In this document: in pieces, positions 1 through 9,116 of the stretch
Layout: each line of letters opens with the position of its first letter
How positions within the stretch are numbered: the first letter of the stretch is position 1
Assembly (NCBI GenBank): GCA_963744305.1
Contig: CAVUTF010000033.1
Span: forward strand, 92,895-156,894
Reading direction: 5' to 3'
From: FEN-1219 sp963744305
Lineage (GTDB): Bacteria; Pseudomonadota; Gammaproteobacteria; Steroidobacterales; Rariloculaceae
Length of the DNA stretch: 64,000 nt
The notes under the pieces: generated by a model
Told to the model about the DNA's origin: nothing
Seen by the model: only the letters and a program-made list of their open reading frames with translations
The model's database searches: none
Program-made: the position numbers and the translations under genes

Positions 1-1972
1 CAGTAGCGCCGGCCGCGACGATCGCGACGTATTGCTTGCCGTCGGCCGCCCGGTACGTGATTGGCACGGCATGGGCGCTCATCGCAAGCTCCGCCGTCCA
101 CAGCTCTTCGCCCGTCCGGGAGTCGAACGCGCGGAACCGTTTGTCGTTGGTCGCGCCGATGAAGAGGAGCCCTCCGGCGGTCGTGATCGGGCCGCCCAAG
201 TTCAATCGGCCCGTGCGTTGCTTGTCCGCGGGCAACTGCTCGGTGATTCCGAGGGGGACCTGCCATGCGACGTCTCCCGTCGCCGCATTGACGGCCGTGA
301 GTCGGCCCCATGGCGGCTTCTGACACGGCCACGCGAGCTCGCCTCCCGAAAGCTCGTTGCCGCCCGAGTCGGCGGAAGCGTCGTTCCCCCAGAAGCGCGC
401 GAGCGGACCGCCTACAGCGCTACTGCGCCGAAACTCCGGTGTCCGCGAGCGGGCCACTTCGTCCGCGGCGTTCGTGGGGGCCTGCTCGATCCACCCGATG
501 CTGCCATCGTCCGTGGTATTCACGAACACGTAGCCCAAGCGCGGATCCGACGCCGTCCCTCCCCAATTCGCGCCGCCGATCGAGCCTGGGAACACGAGCG
601 TCGTGCGTGCGCGCGCATCGGGCGCGCGATAGCGATAGGGCGTGAACGGACCGCGGTTGTCCAATCCGCCGCTGCGGTCGCGCAGCTGGCGACAGAACTG
701 CGCATGCTCCGCGGTCGTGTCCTCCGCGCTAACGATGTCTTCGGCTTTGTAGGCCACGCGCGCGAGCGGCGGCGGCTTGACCGGAATTGGTTGCGTCGGC
801 GCCGTTTGCTCGCCCGGGACGTCGCTTTTCGGCATCGGCAGCTCCTCGATGCCGAACAGCGGCGCACCGGTTACGCGATTCAATAGATACAGATATCCCG
901 CCTTGCCGGGCTGCGCGAGTATCGGCACGGTTTCGCCGGCCGCGATGACGTCGAGCAATCCTGGCGGCGCCGGCAGATCGTAGTCCCAGATATCGTGATG
1001 CACCGTCTGGTAGTGCCATTTGCGCCGGCCGCTGCGAACGTCGAGAGCGACGATCGAATTGGCGAAGAGATTGTCGCCGGGACGATCGCCGCCGTAGAAG
1101 TCATCGGGCCCCGCGCTCTCGAACGCCGCATAGAGGATGCCCCGATCGACGTCGATGGTGAACGAGAACGGCCAATGCAGCAGATTCGGTTGATCGCGCC
1201 ACGCATCGCTCTGCCACGTCTCATGGCCAACCTCGCCCGGTTGCGGAACGGAATTGAATACCCATACCTCGGTGCCGGTGCGCGCGTTGAAGGCCCGTAC
1301 GCTGCCGGGCGCGCTGTTCGAGCCGACGATCAGCAAGTCTTCGAAACGCGTCGGCCCGGAATTGAAAACGACGGGCATCTCGATCTCACCATCGCGGCCG
1401 AACTCGAGAACTCTGACGCCGGTGGCAGCGTCGAGTGCGATCAAGCGGCGCCCCGAGGTGAAAAACAGGCGCGCTGGTGCGTCCGCGTGCCCCGGCCAGT
1501 ACGCCACCGATCGTCGCGACGGCACACCGCGATCGAGCGTGTAGCGCCAAAGCTCCTGTCCGGTGTGCGCGTGCAGCGCGACGACGCGGTCGGCTGCGGC
1601 GACATACAGCACTCCGTCGATCGCAAGGGGTGTGAACTCCGACCCGCCGGACCAGCTGCCCGTGGTCTCGTTGCGGCCGAGCGGATACGACCAGACCTGT
1701 TTCAGATCGGCGACGTTCTCCGTATGAATTGCTCGCAGCGGCGAGTACCGAGTCCCCGCGAGATCGTGGTTGTAGGTCGGCCAATCAGCCGCGGACGTCG
1801 CTTCGGCCGTCGGCGCCGGGAAACTTGGGGTCGCTACAGTCGTCGGCGCGTTCGCCTGAGGATCGCAGCCCGCCAGAACCACCGCGAGCATGAGCGCCGC
1901 TCGGTAGCCGCTGCGCCTTGCCTGACGACTTTCGCCACGCGGTTGCGGACAGCGTTTGCTTATGACAAGCAT
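1..1972 (-). CDS. PQQ-dependent dehydrogenase, outer-membrane or periplasmic lipoprotein (3' end outside window)
   Basis: One open frame of about 657 codons runs from an ATG at 1972 to the window edge with no stop, so the C-terminus is missing. The N-terminus has an arginine-rich n-region, a hydrophobic stretch and a lipobox LAGC with the lipidated Cys at residue 36. The body is a quinoprotein beta-propeller: the opening motif YNHDLAGTRYSPL, later GRRKWHYQTVHHDIWDYDLP, and the late motif PCQKPPWGRLTAV followed by GGPITTAGGLLFIGA. These are typical of the short quinoprotein dehydrogenases related to membrane glucose and quinate dehydrogenases, but without their N-terminal membrane anchor. Substrate is not predictable. 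It would oxidise an alcohol, sugar or polyol in the periplasm and pass electrons to the respiratory chain. Confidence 0.88.
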   Translation of the reverse strand, partial: MLVISKRCPQPRGESRQARRSGYRAALMLAVVLAGCDPQANAPTTVATPSFPAPTAEATSAADWPTYNHDLAGTRYSPLRAIHTENVADLKQVWSYPLGRNETTGSWSGGSEFTPLAIDGVLYVAAADRVVALHAHTGQELWRYTLDRGVPSRRSVAYWPGHADAPARLFFTSGRRLIALDAATGVRVLEFGRDGEIEMPVVFNSGPTRFEDLLIVGSNSAPGSVRAFNARTGTEVWVFNSVPQPGEVGHETWQSDAWRDQPNLLHWPFSFTIDVDRGILYAAFESAGPDDFYGGDRPGDNLFANSIVALDVRSGRRKWHYQTVHHDIWDYDLPAPPGLLDVIAAGETVPILAQPGKAGYLYLLNRVTGAPLFGIEELPMPKSDVPGEQTAPTQPIPVKPPPLARVAYKAEDIVSAEDTTAEHAQFCRQLRDRSGGLDNRGPFTPYRYRAPDARARTTLVFPGSIGGANWGGTASDPRLGYVFVNTTDDGSIGWIEQAPTNAADEVARSRTPEFRRSSAVGGPLARFWGNDASADSGGNELSGGELAWPCQKPPWGRLTAVNAATGDVAWQVPLGITEQLPADKQRTGRLNLGGPITTAGGLLFIGATNDKRFRAFDSRTGEELWTAELAMSAHAVPITYRAADGKQYVAIVAAGAT

Positions 1973-2070
1973 TGAAATCTTGAGCCGCGCGCGCAAAGGC
2001 CGAAGTTTAGGGCAGCCTCGAGCGGGGTGCTAGAATCCGGCACCGATCTTGCCACCACCGGGAGACGACA

Positions 2071-2769
2071 ATGCAGCAAGCACAGACCGTTCCGAGCTAC
2101 ACACCGGTTGCCGCTCTCGGCACCGATGCGCGCTCGACGTTCATTTGGCGCACCTACGGCCATGTGGCGCTCGCGATTCTAGGCTTCGGAGCGATCGAAA
2201 CTTATCTCTTCGACAGCGGTCTCGCGCAGCCATTGGCCACCGCAATGCTCGGCTTCAATTGGCTGCTGATCCTGGGCGCATTCATGGTCATCGGTTGGCT
2301 TGCCACGCATGTCGCGCATCGCGTCGACTCGAAGCCGCTGCAGTATCTTGCGCTTGCCGGATTCGTGATCGCCCAGGCGATCATCTTCGTGCCGCTGCTG
2401 GCACTTGCGATGTCCATGCAGCCCGGCATGATCGAAAGCGCAGCCGGCGTTACGCTCCTCGGCGCGGGCGGTCTCACCGTCGTCGCGTTCGTGACGCGCA
2501 AGGATTTTTCGTTCTTGCGGGGCGTGCTCGTGTGGGGCGGTATCCTCGCCCTGATCGCGATCGTCGCGAGCGTACTGTTTGGATTCGAGATGGGCACGTG
2601 GTTCTCGGTCGCCATGGTCGGCTTTGCCGGCGCGGCCGTCCTGTACGACACCTCGAACGTGCTGCATCACTATTCGGAAGATCGCTACGTCGCCGCGGCC
2701 TTGGAGCTGTTTGCCTCCATCGCGTTGATGTTCTGGTATGTCCTGCGCTTGTTCATGTCGCGCGACTGA
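2071..2769 (+). CDS. Bax inhibitor-1 / YccA family membrane protein
   Basis: A 232-residue integral membrane protein with about seven hydrophobic segments from residue 28 to the C-terminus. The size and the late segment VGFAGAAVLYDTSNVLHHY fit the BI-1/YccA/YbhL family, which in bacteria is linked to membrane protein quality control (FtsH interaction) and calcium-leak activity. A ribosome binding site GGGAGA lies about seven bases before the ATG. It is monocistronic: the upstream gene diverges and the downstream gene converges, with a strong hairpin terminator right after the stop. Confidence 0.85.
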   Translation: MQQAQTVPSYTPVAALGTDARSTFIWRTYGHVALAILGFGAIETYLFDSGLAQPLATAMLGFNWLLILGAFMVIGWLATHVAHRVDSKPLQYLALAGFVIAQAIIFVPLLALAMSMQPGMIESAAGVTLLGAGGLTVVAFVTRKDFSFLRGVLVWGGILALIAIVASVLFGFEMGTWFSVAMVGFAGAAVLYDTSNVLHHYSEDRYVAAALELFASIALMFWYVLRLFMSRD

Positions 2770-2790
2770 CGATTGGCTCGTTCCGCTTTC

Positions 2791-2826
2791 CGCACGGCGT
2801 GCCACACGGCACGCCGTGCGCGTTTT
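2791..2826 (+). terminator. Intrinsic terminator after the BI-1 gene
   Basis: A perfect 13-bp inverted repeat (2791-2803 with 2808-2820, loop ACAC) is followed within a few bases by TTTT at 2823-2826. It sits 21 bases after the BI-1 stop codon and between convergent genes. Confidence 0.75.
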
Positions 2827-2830
2827 GGAT

Positions 2831-2879
2831 GACCGCCATGGATGGCGGGCATGCCGCAACTCCGGGAGCAAATTGCGGC
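2831..2879. repeat. REP-like 49-bp element, copy 1
   Basis: The sequence matches 4872-4920 in 42 of 49 positions without gaps. It folds into two successive hairpins: CCGCCAT/ATGGCGG (2833-2848) and GCCGCAA/TTGCGGC (2853-2859 with 2873-2879). It lies between the ends of two convergent genes, the usual site for REP/BIME-type elements. Confidence 0.6.
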
Positions 2880-2884
2880 TGCCT

Positions 2885-4103
2885 TCATTCGAGGCCCATG
2901 CAGTTCGCGTAGTACGTCACGGTGGCCGGCCAGTCGCTGAACACTGCGCGCGCGCCCACCTGCTTGGCCAGAACGTCGAGCACGGTGTAGACGTCGCCGT
3001 CGTTGTCGATCGCTGCAGCCACCGATCGGTAGTAATACGTCGGCGGCGGCCCCTTCGCGCGCACTAGCGACCCCGAACGCTCGAGCGTCCACGCAATGAT
3101 GTCGAGGCCGGCGGCGCGGGCGGCGAGCGCGTAATCCGAAGCCACGATCCTGCCGGCGCTGTCTAGCTCGAGCAGCGCCCAGATCGGCGGCGCAATGATG
3201 CGGACACCGCGGCGCGCGAGCTCGGGCATTTGGCGCACAGCGTCGTCGACTCCGCCGTCGCGGTCCACGCGATCATCGAGATAGAGTGCCTGCTGACCGT
3301 AAGCCGGCTCTTTCGCGAGCCAGTAGAGGATGTCGTCGAGATTGAACGACTGCGCGAACACGTCTCGCGGATGTACCCGGGCCCGCTTGTATTCCTCGAT
3401 CAACTGCTGCGCGTAGTGCTCCTGCGTGAACTCGCCGCCGTATGGCATCGCCACCTGCGCGGCTTTGAGCTCGGGTGCGAATTTGACGCCGAGCCGCCGG
3501 AAAAGCTCGATGCTTTGCGCGTGCGAAAGCAGCGTGCCGAGCGATACTCGATCGGCCTGTGCCGCGGAGCCGGCGCTCATGTATTGCGCGACGGTGGTCG
3601 CGGTTGCGTCGAAAGCATCCCTCTTGCCGTGCAGCGTGAGGAACTCGGCAAGCGTGAGGTCACTCGTGCAGCACTGCGCGGCGGCCGGAGTGCCGCTCGC
3701 GGGATTCGCCGGTGTGAACGGCAGCGTGCATTTCGCCGCAAGCTCGGGCACAGCGAGGATGTCGGTTGTCGTGTGCAGGTCGCACTGCGAATGTCGGCAG
3801 ACGAGCTGTCGGTCGCTCGTGAAGGTCACATCGCACTCGAGAACGCCTGCTCCCATTCGCGCAGCCGCTTCGTAGGACTCGCGCGTGTGCTCGGGGTATT
3901 TGAGCGGTGCACCGCGGTGGCCGATCGAGAAAGACGTGGCCTCGGGCGCGGCGGCCGGCGCATTGCTGAAGCGCATGCTTCAACGGCCCCTCGTCCATGT
4001 CCTCGACGAGCATGAGCGGTCGCGAGCCAAGCTCCACGACCTCGTTCGCCGGAACGGCGCTTGCGAGCAGCATGCACGTCGCAAACAGGCTGAAGCGCGT
4101 CAC
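2885..4103 (-). CDS. Glycerophosphodiester phosphodiesterase (GlpQ-like), frameshifted near the N-terminus
   Basis: The catalytic part is open from 3976 to 2885. It starts with SIGHRGAPLKYPEHT and contains LECDVTFTSDRQLVCRHSQC, giving the HRG...E...ECD...H residues of GDPD enzymes, which release glycerol 3-phosphate from glycerophosphodiesters. A signal peptide (MTRFSLFATCMLLASAVPA) and the family N-terminus ending GPLKHALQQCAG lie in the neighbouring frame from 4103. The two join by a +1 shift at about 3950-3960, inside a GC-rich CCGGCCGCCGCG tract. I read this as one periplasmic enzyme of about 405 residues broken by a single indel. A cytoplasmic enzyme starting at 3976 is less likely, because the signal peptide would be unexplained. 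Confidence 0.83.
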
Positions 4104-4294
4104 CGGACTGGACTCCTATCGGCCCTCGTCGTGAGCCACGAGCGAGAGACTATGAGCGGATCATTGCAGTTCGTCGACGCCGCGCCCGTTCAGGCTCCAG
4201 TCAGCCCTTGGCCCGCATACTTTGCACGAGGTGGCGGCCGCCAGGCGTCCACCGATACAATGCCGTCATCCCCTCGACGAAACGGACAAAACCA

Positions 4295-4873
4295 ATGAAC
4301 AGGATCAAGTACGCGAAACCCCTAGCCGCCGCCGTGGGCATGGCCCTTTGCGTGAGCGCGTTTGGCGCCGACTGGAACGTCGTCCCCGAGACGAGCTCCG
4401 TGGGGTTCATCGGCGCCCAGCAGGGCACACGCTTCAACGGCCGCTTCCAAACGTTCACCGCGCAGATCGCCTTCGATCCGGGCAACCCAACCGCCGGCAG
4501 CATCGTCGGCACGGTGAAGGTGGAGTCGGTGAACACACGCGATCACGATCGCGACGCGGCGCTCCTCGACAAGGACTGGTTCAACGCGAAGGAGTTTCCG
4601 GAAGCGCGGTTCGAGTCGCAGACCATCACGCGCGCTGACGACGGCTCGTTTCAGGCCGCGGGCCAGCTGACCTTGAAGGGCCAATCCAAGCCGGCGACGA
4701 TGAAGTTCACGTTCAGCCCGTCGGAAACCTCAGCGGGCCAGCCCGGTGCCGCACAATTTGCGGGATCGATGGTCGTGAACCGGTTCGACTTCAACGTGGG
4801 CGAAGGCTGGAACGACACGAGCTGGGTGGGACAGGACGTCACGGTCGAGGTTAAGCTAGATTTGAAGCGGTGA
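4295..4873 (+). CDS. YceI family periplasmic protein
   Basis: 192 residues. The ATG at 4295 is preferred over the upstream in-frame codon at 4208 because it starts a standard signal peptide, MNRIKYAKPLAAAVGMALC ending SAFGA. The mature part begins DWNVVPETSSVGFIG and has the YceI lipocalin-like features: TVKVESVNTRDHDRD, DWFNAKEFPEARFES, GQLTLKGQSKPATM and VNRFDFNVGEGWNDTSWVG. YceI proteins bind isoprenoid chains such as polyprenols or quinones in the periplasm. The gene stands alone, bounded by convergent genes and terminated by the hairpin near 4961. Confidence 0.93.
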   Translation: MNRIKYAKPLAAAVGMALCVSAFGADWNVVPETSSVGFIGAQQGTRFNGRFQTFTAQIAFDPGNPTAGSIVGTVKVESVNTRDHDRDAALLDKDWFNAKEFPEARFESQTITRADDGSFQAAGQLTLKGQSKPATMKFTFSPSETSAGQPGAAQFAGSMVVNRFDFNVGEGWNDTSWVGQDVTVEVKLDLKR

Positions 4874-4920
4874 CGGCCATGGACGGCCGGCATGCCGCAA
4901 TTGCAGGAGCGAATTGCGGC
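4872..4920. repeat. REP-like 49-bp element, copy 2
   Basis: Second copy of the element at 2831-2879. Its first hairpin carries a compensatory change (C-G in copy 1, G-C here, third base from the arm's start), and its second hairpin is longer (GCCGCAATT/AATTGCGGC, nine pairs). It starts at the YceI stop codon, again between convergent genes. Confidence 0.6.
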
Positions 4921-4960
4921 GAGATCTACTTCTAGTCGCAACTTCTTAACGCACAAAGAA

Positions 4961-4992
4961 AAAGGGCGGTCCAGGTGACCGCCCTTTGTTTT
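4961..4992. terminator. Bidirectional intrinsic terminator between yceI and the ankyrin gene
   Basis: A perfect 11-bp stem (4961-4971 with 4977-4987, loop CAGGT) is followed by GTTTTG on the + strand and preceded by an A-rich run (AAAGAAAAA), which becomes a T tract on the - strand. It can therefore end transcription of both convergent genes. Confidence 0.8.
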
Positions 4993-5008
4993 GCCTCTTT
5001 CGCGTTCG

Positions 5009-6476
5009 TCAATTCGCCATCGCGATCGTAATACCCTGCTTCGCCATGAGCTCGCGCAGCAGTTTTTCCGTCTCGGGCATCGGCCGCGGCGGCTGACCTT
5101 CATTGGCCGCAATGCCTTGCGCCCACGTGATCACGGAGCGGCCCTTGGCGTCCTTCACGTCGAGCTTCGCGCCATGGTCGACGAGGTACTGCACTACGTT
5201 GTTCGTGCCTTTGAAGACCGCGCCGATCAACGGTGTGATGCCTTCTGTCGTTGCAGCATTCACATCCATCTTGAGCTCCTCGACCAGCAGATCGAGGGCC
5301 GCGAAGATCTCTTCATCGGAGCGGATATGCCCCTGGCCTAACGGCCAGCCGGCGCCCGCGAGCAACAGCAGCGCCGTCTCGTTTTTCTCGGTGACGACCG
5401 TCGGATCGGCGCCGCGCTCGAGCAGCAGGCGCATGACCTCGATGTCGCCGTTCCAGGCCGCGCGCAGGAACGGCGTCCCCCCCTTCAAATCGGTCCAACG
5501 CATGTCGAACGAGCCCCGGTGACCGACCTTGCCGGCGATCTTCACGCTGAGGTCCGCGCCGGAATCTACGAGCTGCTCGATCATCGCGAGGTGCCGCTCT
5601 TGCGGAAGCACTGGAGCCGGCCCTTGAGACCATTGCACGTTGCGCAGATCGATCACTGTGTACAAGGGACTTCTTCCGTTGCTGTCCGCGATGCTGGGAT
5701 TCGCGCCGTGTTCGAGCAACAGCGATGCAACGTCGTAGTGACCGTTGACGACCGCGATCAGGAGCGGGCTCGTATTGTCGGCGCCCGTTTGATTGACGTC
5801 CGCCCCTCCATCGATGAGCGCACGCGCGGCGTCGAGCTTCCCTTCGCGCGATGCAAACAACAGCGCGGTCATGCCTCCCGCGGGGCGGCGCTCGGGCTTG
5901 GCCGAGGCGGCCGAGCTGAAGGACAGGTCGGCGCCGCGCTCGATCAGCAACTTGATGACCTCCGTGTGGCCCTCGGCGGCGGCCCACATGACGGCCGATT
6001 GCCCGCGGAACTGGCGCGCATTGACGTCCGCGCCCCGATCGAGCAATACGGCGACGGCGGCCGCATTGCCGGTGTACGCCGTCAGCATCAACACGGTTTC
6101 GCCCTCGGTGGTCAGCACCGCGTTCGGGTCCTCACCCGCATTCAACAGCGTGGCGATCAGCTCCGCATTGCCGTTGATGGCCGCGAGGTAAATCGGCCGA
6201 GCGCCGGTGCGATTCGCCGTGCGAAAGTCCGCGCCGGCGGCGAGTAGCAACTTCGTCATCTCGAGGTCGTTGCGATGCACCGCCCAGTGCAAGGCTGTCA
6301 TACCGTCAGGGCTGGGTGGCGTTGACGTCGACGGTCTCGCGCAGCAGCAGCCGGACCGTCTTGAGATCGCCGTTCATCGCGGCATCGACAATGGCGGGAT
6401 CGGCATGGGCGGAAAGGGTACCGGCCAGCGACAAAACTATTGCAGTGCAGCAATGGATCAGGGTTCGTAAGTGCAT
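5009..6476 (-). CDS. Exported ankyrin-repeat protein, one frameshift after the signal peptide
   Basis: The frame from 6301 to 5009 encodes 430 residues made almost wholly of ankyrin repeats, with the recurring pattern G-TAL..A...G..E...LLL..GAD. The start of repeat 1 and a signal peptide (MHLRTLIHCCTAIVLSLAG ending SAHA, ATG at 6476) lie in the adjacent frame, which stops at CAGCCCTGA. Removing one T at about 6303 joins the two as VNATQPDGMTALHW. The product would be a periplasmic scaffold of about 485 residues. Ankyrin arrays bind partner proteins and the partner is not evident here. The gene diverges from the DUF1592 cytochrome gene, which it could serve. Confidence 0.82.
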
Positions 6477-6569
6477 GAGTGCATTGCCTCCCCCGGCCGG
6501 AAAATGGAGAATCAGATCTGGACATGGTCTTATCACAAGTGGCGCCGGAGTGACAATACGCGACACCTT

Positions 6570-6579
6570 GAGAATTCTC
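6570..6579. promoter_or_regulatory. Perfect palindrome in a divergent promoter region, possible operator
   Basis: GAGAATTCTC is a perfect 10-bp palindrome about 100 bases before the DUF1592 start and 95 bases before the ankyrin start. The surrounding 200 bases (6477-6677) are the only AT-richer gap between these divergent genes and must hold both promoters. No factor is identifiable. Confidence 0.25.
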
Positions 6580-6677
6580 CCGAACACGCTAGCAATATGG
6601 TGTTATAAGCTCGTGAACGGTATCGAGTTTATCGACGGCGAAATCTCGTGGTGGTTTGTTTGCAACGGGGAGCGCGC

Positions 6678-9080
6678 GTGAGTAGACGCTGCATCGTAGC
6701 TTGTCTCGCCATGACCGGAGGCGCGACCGCATTCGCCCAATCGGCAGAACCGACCGTCTCGCTCGAAAGCCTTACATCTCAGCAGCGCTTCCTGCAACAA
6801 AACTGCATCGAATGCCATAACAGCACCGATCAATCGGCTGCCGCACTGTTCGCCGGTTTGTTCTTCGACAAGGTCGACGTGATGCACGTCGAGCACGACC
6901 CGGAGACTTGGGAAAAGGTCGTCCACAAGCTCAGCACGGGCATGATGCCGCCCGCGGCAAAACCGCGGCCCGCCGCGCAGGAGCAGGCGCGCTTTCTGAC
7001 TTATCTAGAAACTGAGCTCGGCGAGTTCGCCGCACGCAACCCGAATCCGGGCCGCCCCGCGCTGCATCGCGTGAACCGCACCGAATACGCGAACTCGATT
7101 CGCGATTTGCTTGATCTCGACATCGATGCCACGGCGTTGCTGCCCGCCGATGACTCGAGCTTCGGCTTCGACAACATCGCAGGATCCTTGGGCGTCTCAC
7201 CGGTGCTATTGGAACGCTACGTCGCGGCGGCCGGCAAAATCAGCAGGCTCGCGATCGGCGATACCGGGATGGCGGATCGCCAAGAAAAGTACGTGCTTCC
7301 GGGTGACCTCACACAGAACGAGCACATCGAGGGGCTACCGTTCGGCACGCGCGGCGGCGCTCTGATCGAGCATCACTTCCCGGTCGATGCCGAGTACGTG
7401 ATCAGCGCGGATCTCGTCGAGCGCGGCGGACGGATGTTCGGCTCGAACAACAACAAATCCGAGCAGCTCGAGGTGACGCTCGACGGCAAGCAAATCGCTC
7501 TGCAGAGCCTCGCCGAGTACGAGGTCGAAGACGGCGTCCAAGTACGTATGTTCGTGACGGCCGGGCCGCACACGATCGGCGCGGCGTTCCTGAAGAAAAA
7601 CCACGCGCCAGTCGAGGACATCAATCAACCGTTCGAGTTCAGCTTGTTCGAGCCTGCGATCGATCCAGACCCCGATTGGACTTTCGTACCGCATCTTGGG
7701 AGCGTCGCGATCACCGGCCCGTTCAACACTGTCGGCATCAGCGACACGCCGAGTCGCGCGAAGATCTTCGTTTGCCGTCCGGCGGATGCTAGCGAAGAGG
7801 AGGCGTGCGCCCGGCAGATCATCTCGACGCTCGCCACGCGCGCGTATCGGCAGCCGGTCGGCACCGAGCAGGTGTCGACGCTGATGGAGTTCTATGCGCA
7901 GGGCCGCAAAAACGGCGATTTCGAATCGGGCGTCGAGCTCGCATTGAGACGCATTCTTTCGAGCCCCGAGTTCGTATTCCGCTTCGAGCGGGAGACCGAG
8001 CGCGCCGCGCCCGGTGAGCCGTACCGCATCAACGATCTCGAGCTCGCGTCGCGGCTGTCGTTTTTCATCTGGAGCAGCATTCCGGACGACGAGCTGCTCG
8101 ACGTGGCTGCGCAGAACAAGCTCCACGAGCCGAGCGTGCTCCGCAGGCAAGTGCGCCGCATGCTCGCCGATCCGCGCTCTGATCAGCTGATCGAGAACTT
8201 CGCCGGACAATGGCTGTACCTGCGCAACCTCGAGGTGAAGGGTGGCGCGGTAGAAGAATTCCCGGATTTCGACGACAACCTGCGCCAGGCTTTTCGAACG
8301 GAAACCGAGCTGCTGTTCGCGAGCATCGTTCGCGAGGATCGCAACGTCGTCGATCTCTTGACGGCCGACTATACGTTCGTCAACGAACGCCTCGCCAAGC
8401 ATTACGATATCCCCGGCGTCTACGGCAGCCACTTCCGCAAGGTGACGCTCGAGAACGACGCGCGCCGCGGTCTGCTCGGTCAGGGCAGCATTCTGATGGT
8501 CACTTCGTATCCGAATCGCACGTCGCCGGTCCAGCGCGGTGTGTGGGTGCTCGAGAACGTCGTCGGCGCGGCGGTGCCGATTCCTCCGCCGAATGTGCCT
8601 GACCTCGAGGAAACGGCGAAACACGAAAGTAATCCGAAAACCTTACGCGCCCAGATGGTGCTTCATACGGAGAAACCGTTCTGCGCGGGCTGCCACAAGA
8701 TCATGGATCCCGTCGGCTTCGCGCTGGAGAACTTCGACGCCGTCGGCAAGTGGCGCACCGAGGAGCACGGCGAACCGATCATCGCGACCGGGAAGCTCGT
8801 CGACGGCACGGAGATCGACGGCGCGAGCGATCTGCGCACGGCGCTGCTCAGATATTCGGACCGGTTCGTGCAGACCGTCACGGAAAAGCTGATGACGTAT
8901 GCGCTCGGCCGCGGCCTCGAGTACTACGATATGCCGGCCGTGCGACAGATCGCGCGAGCGGGCGCGAAGGATGAGTACAAGTTTTCGTCGATCGTGATCG
9001 GCATTGTCGAGAGTCCGCAATTTCAAATGCGGGCGCGCGAAAGCGCGCCTGAGGCCACCGAGATCGTAGCCGGCCGATAG
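6678..9080 (+). CDS. Exported c-type cytochrome of the DUF1592 (PSD-type) family
   Basis: 800 residues from a GTG at 6678, chosen because GGGGAG lies just upstream and it gives a clean signal peptide (VSRRCIVACLAM ... AFAQ). Haem motif 1 is CIECH at residues 43-47; motif 2 is CAGCH at about 669-673, inside the DUF1588 signature CAGCHKIMDPVGFALENFD. The order PSD/DUF1587, DUF1595, DUF1592, DUF1588, DUF1585 can be followed through motifs such as ALHRVNRTEYANSIRDLLDL, SRLSFFIWSSIPDDELL and KLMTYALGRGLEYYD. Such proteins occur next to DUF1552 genes, as here; their function is unproven but they are taken to be extracytoplasmic redox or polymer-handling proteins. The DUF1552 gene follows after 36 bases and is probably co-transcribed. 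Confidence 0.93.
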   Translation: MSRRCIVACLAMTGGATAFAQSAEPTVSLESLTSQQRFLQQNCIECHNSTDQSAAALFAGLFFDKVDVMHVEHDPETWEKVVHKLSTGMMPPAAKPRPAAQEQARFLTYLETELGEFAARNPNPGRPALHRVNRTEYANSIRDLLDLDIDATALLPADDSSFGFDNIAGSLGVSPVLLERYVAAAGKISRLAIGDTGMADRQEKYVLPGDLTQNEHIEGLPFGTRGGALIEHHFPVDAEYVISADLVERGGRMFGSNNNKSEQLEVTLDGKQIALQSLAEYEVEDGVQVRMFVTAGPHTIGAAFLKKNHAPVEDINQPFEFSLFEPAIDPDPDWTFVPHLGSVAITGPFNTVGISDTPSRAKIFVCRPADASEEEACARQIISTLATRAYRQPVGTEQVSTLMEFYAQGRKNGDFESGVELALRRILSSPEFVFRFERETERAAPGEPYRINDLELASRLSFFIWSSIPDDELLDVAAQNKLHEPSVLRRQVRRMLADPRSDQLIENFAGQWLYLRNLEVKGGAVEEFPDFDDNLRQAFRTETELLFASIVREDRNVVDLLTADYTFVNERLAKHYDIPGVYGSHFRKVTLENDARRGLLGQGSILMVTSYPNRTSPVQRGVWVLENVVGAAVPIPPPNVPDLEETAKHESNPKTLRAQMVLHTEKPFCAGCHKIMDPVGFALENFDAVGKWRTEEHGEPIIATGKLVDGTEIDGASDLRTALLRYSDRFVQTVTEKLMTYALGRGLEYYDMPAVRQIARAGAKDEYKFSSIVIGIVESPQFQMRARESAPEATEIVAGR

Positions 9081-9116
9081 CGGCGGCAGATGACCCAATT
9101 TGAGGGAGAGGAACCG

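Noticed and set aside
995..1975. Long + strand open frame opposite the quinoprotein dehydrogenase
   Set aside because: Arg-rich shadow of the real - strand gene, whose propeller motifs are continuous across it.
2049..2912. 287-codon + strand frame over the BI-1 gene
   Set aside because: Arg/His-rich out-of-frame reading; the 232-residue frame has the ribosome site and helices.
7335..8624. 429-codon - strand frame inside the DUF1592 gene
   Set aside because: Antisense shadow; the + strand frame carries both haem motifs and the full domain order.
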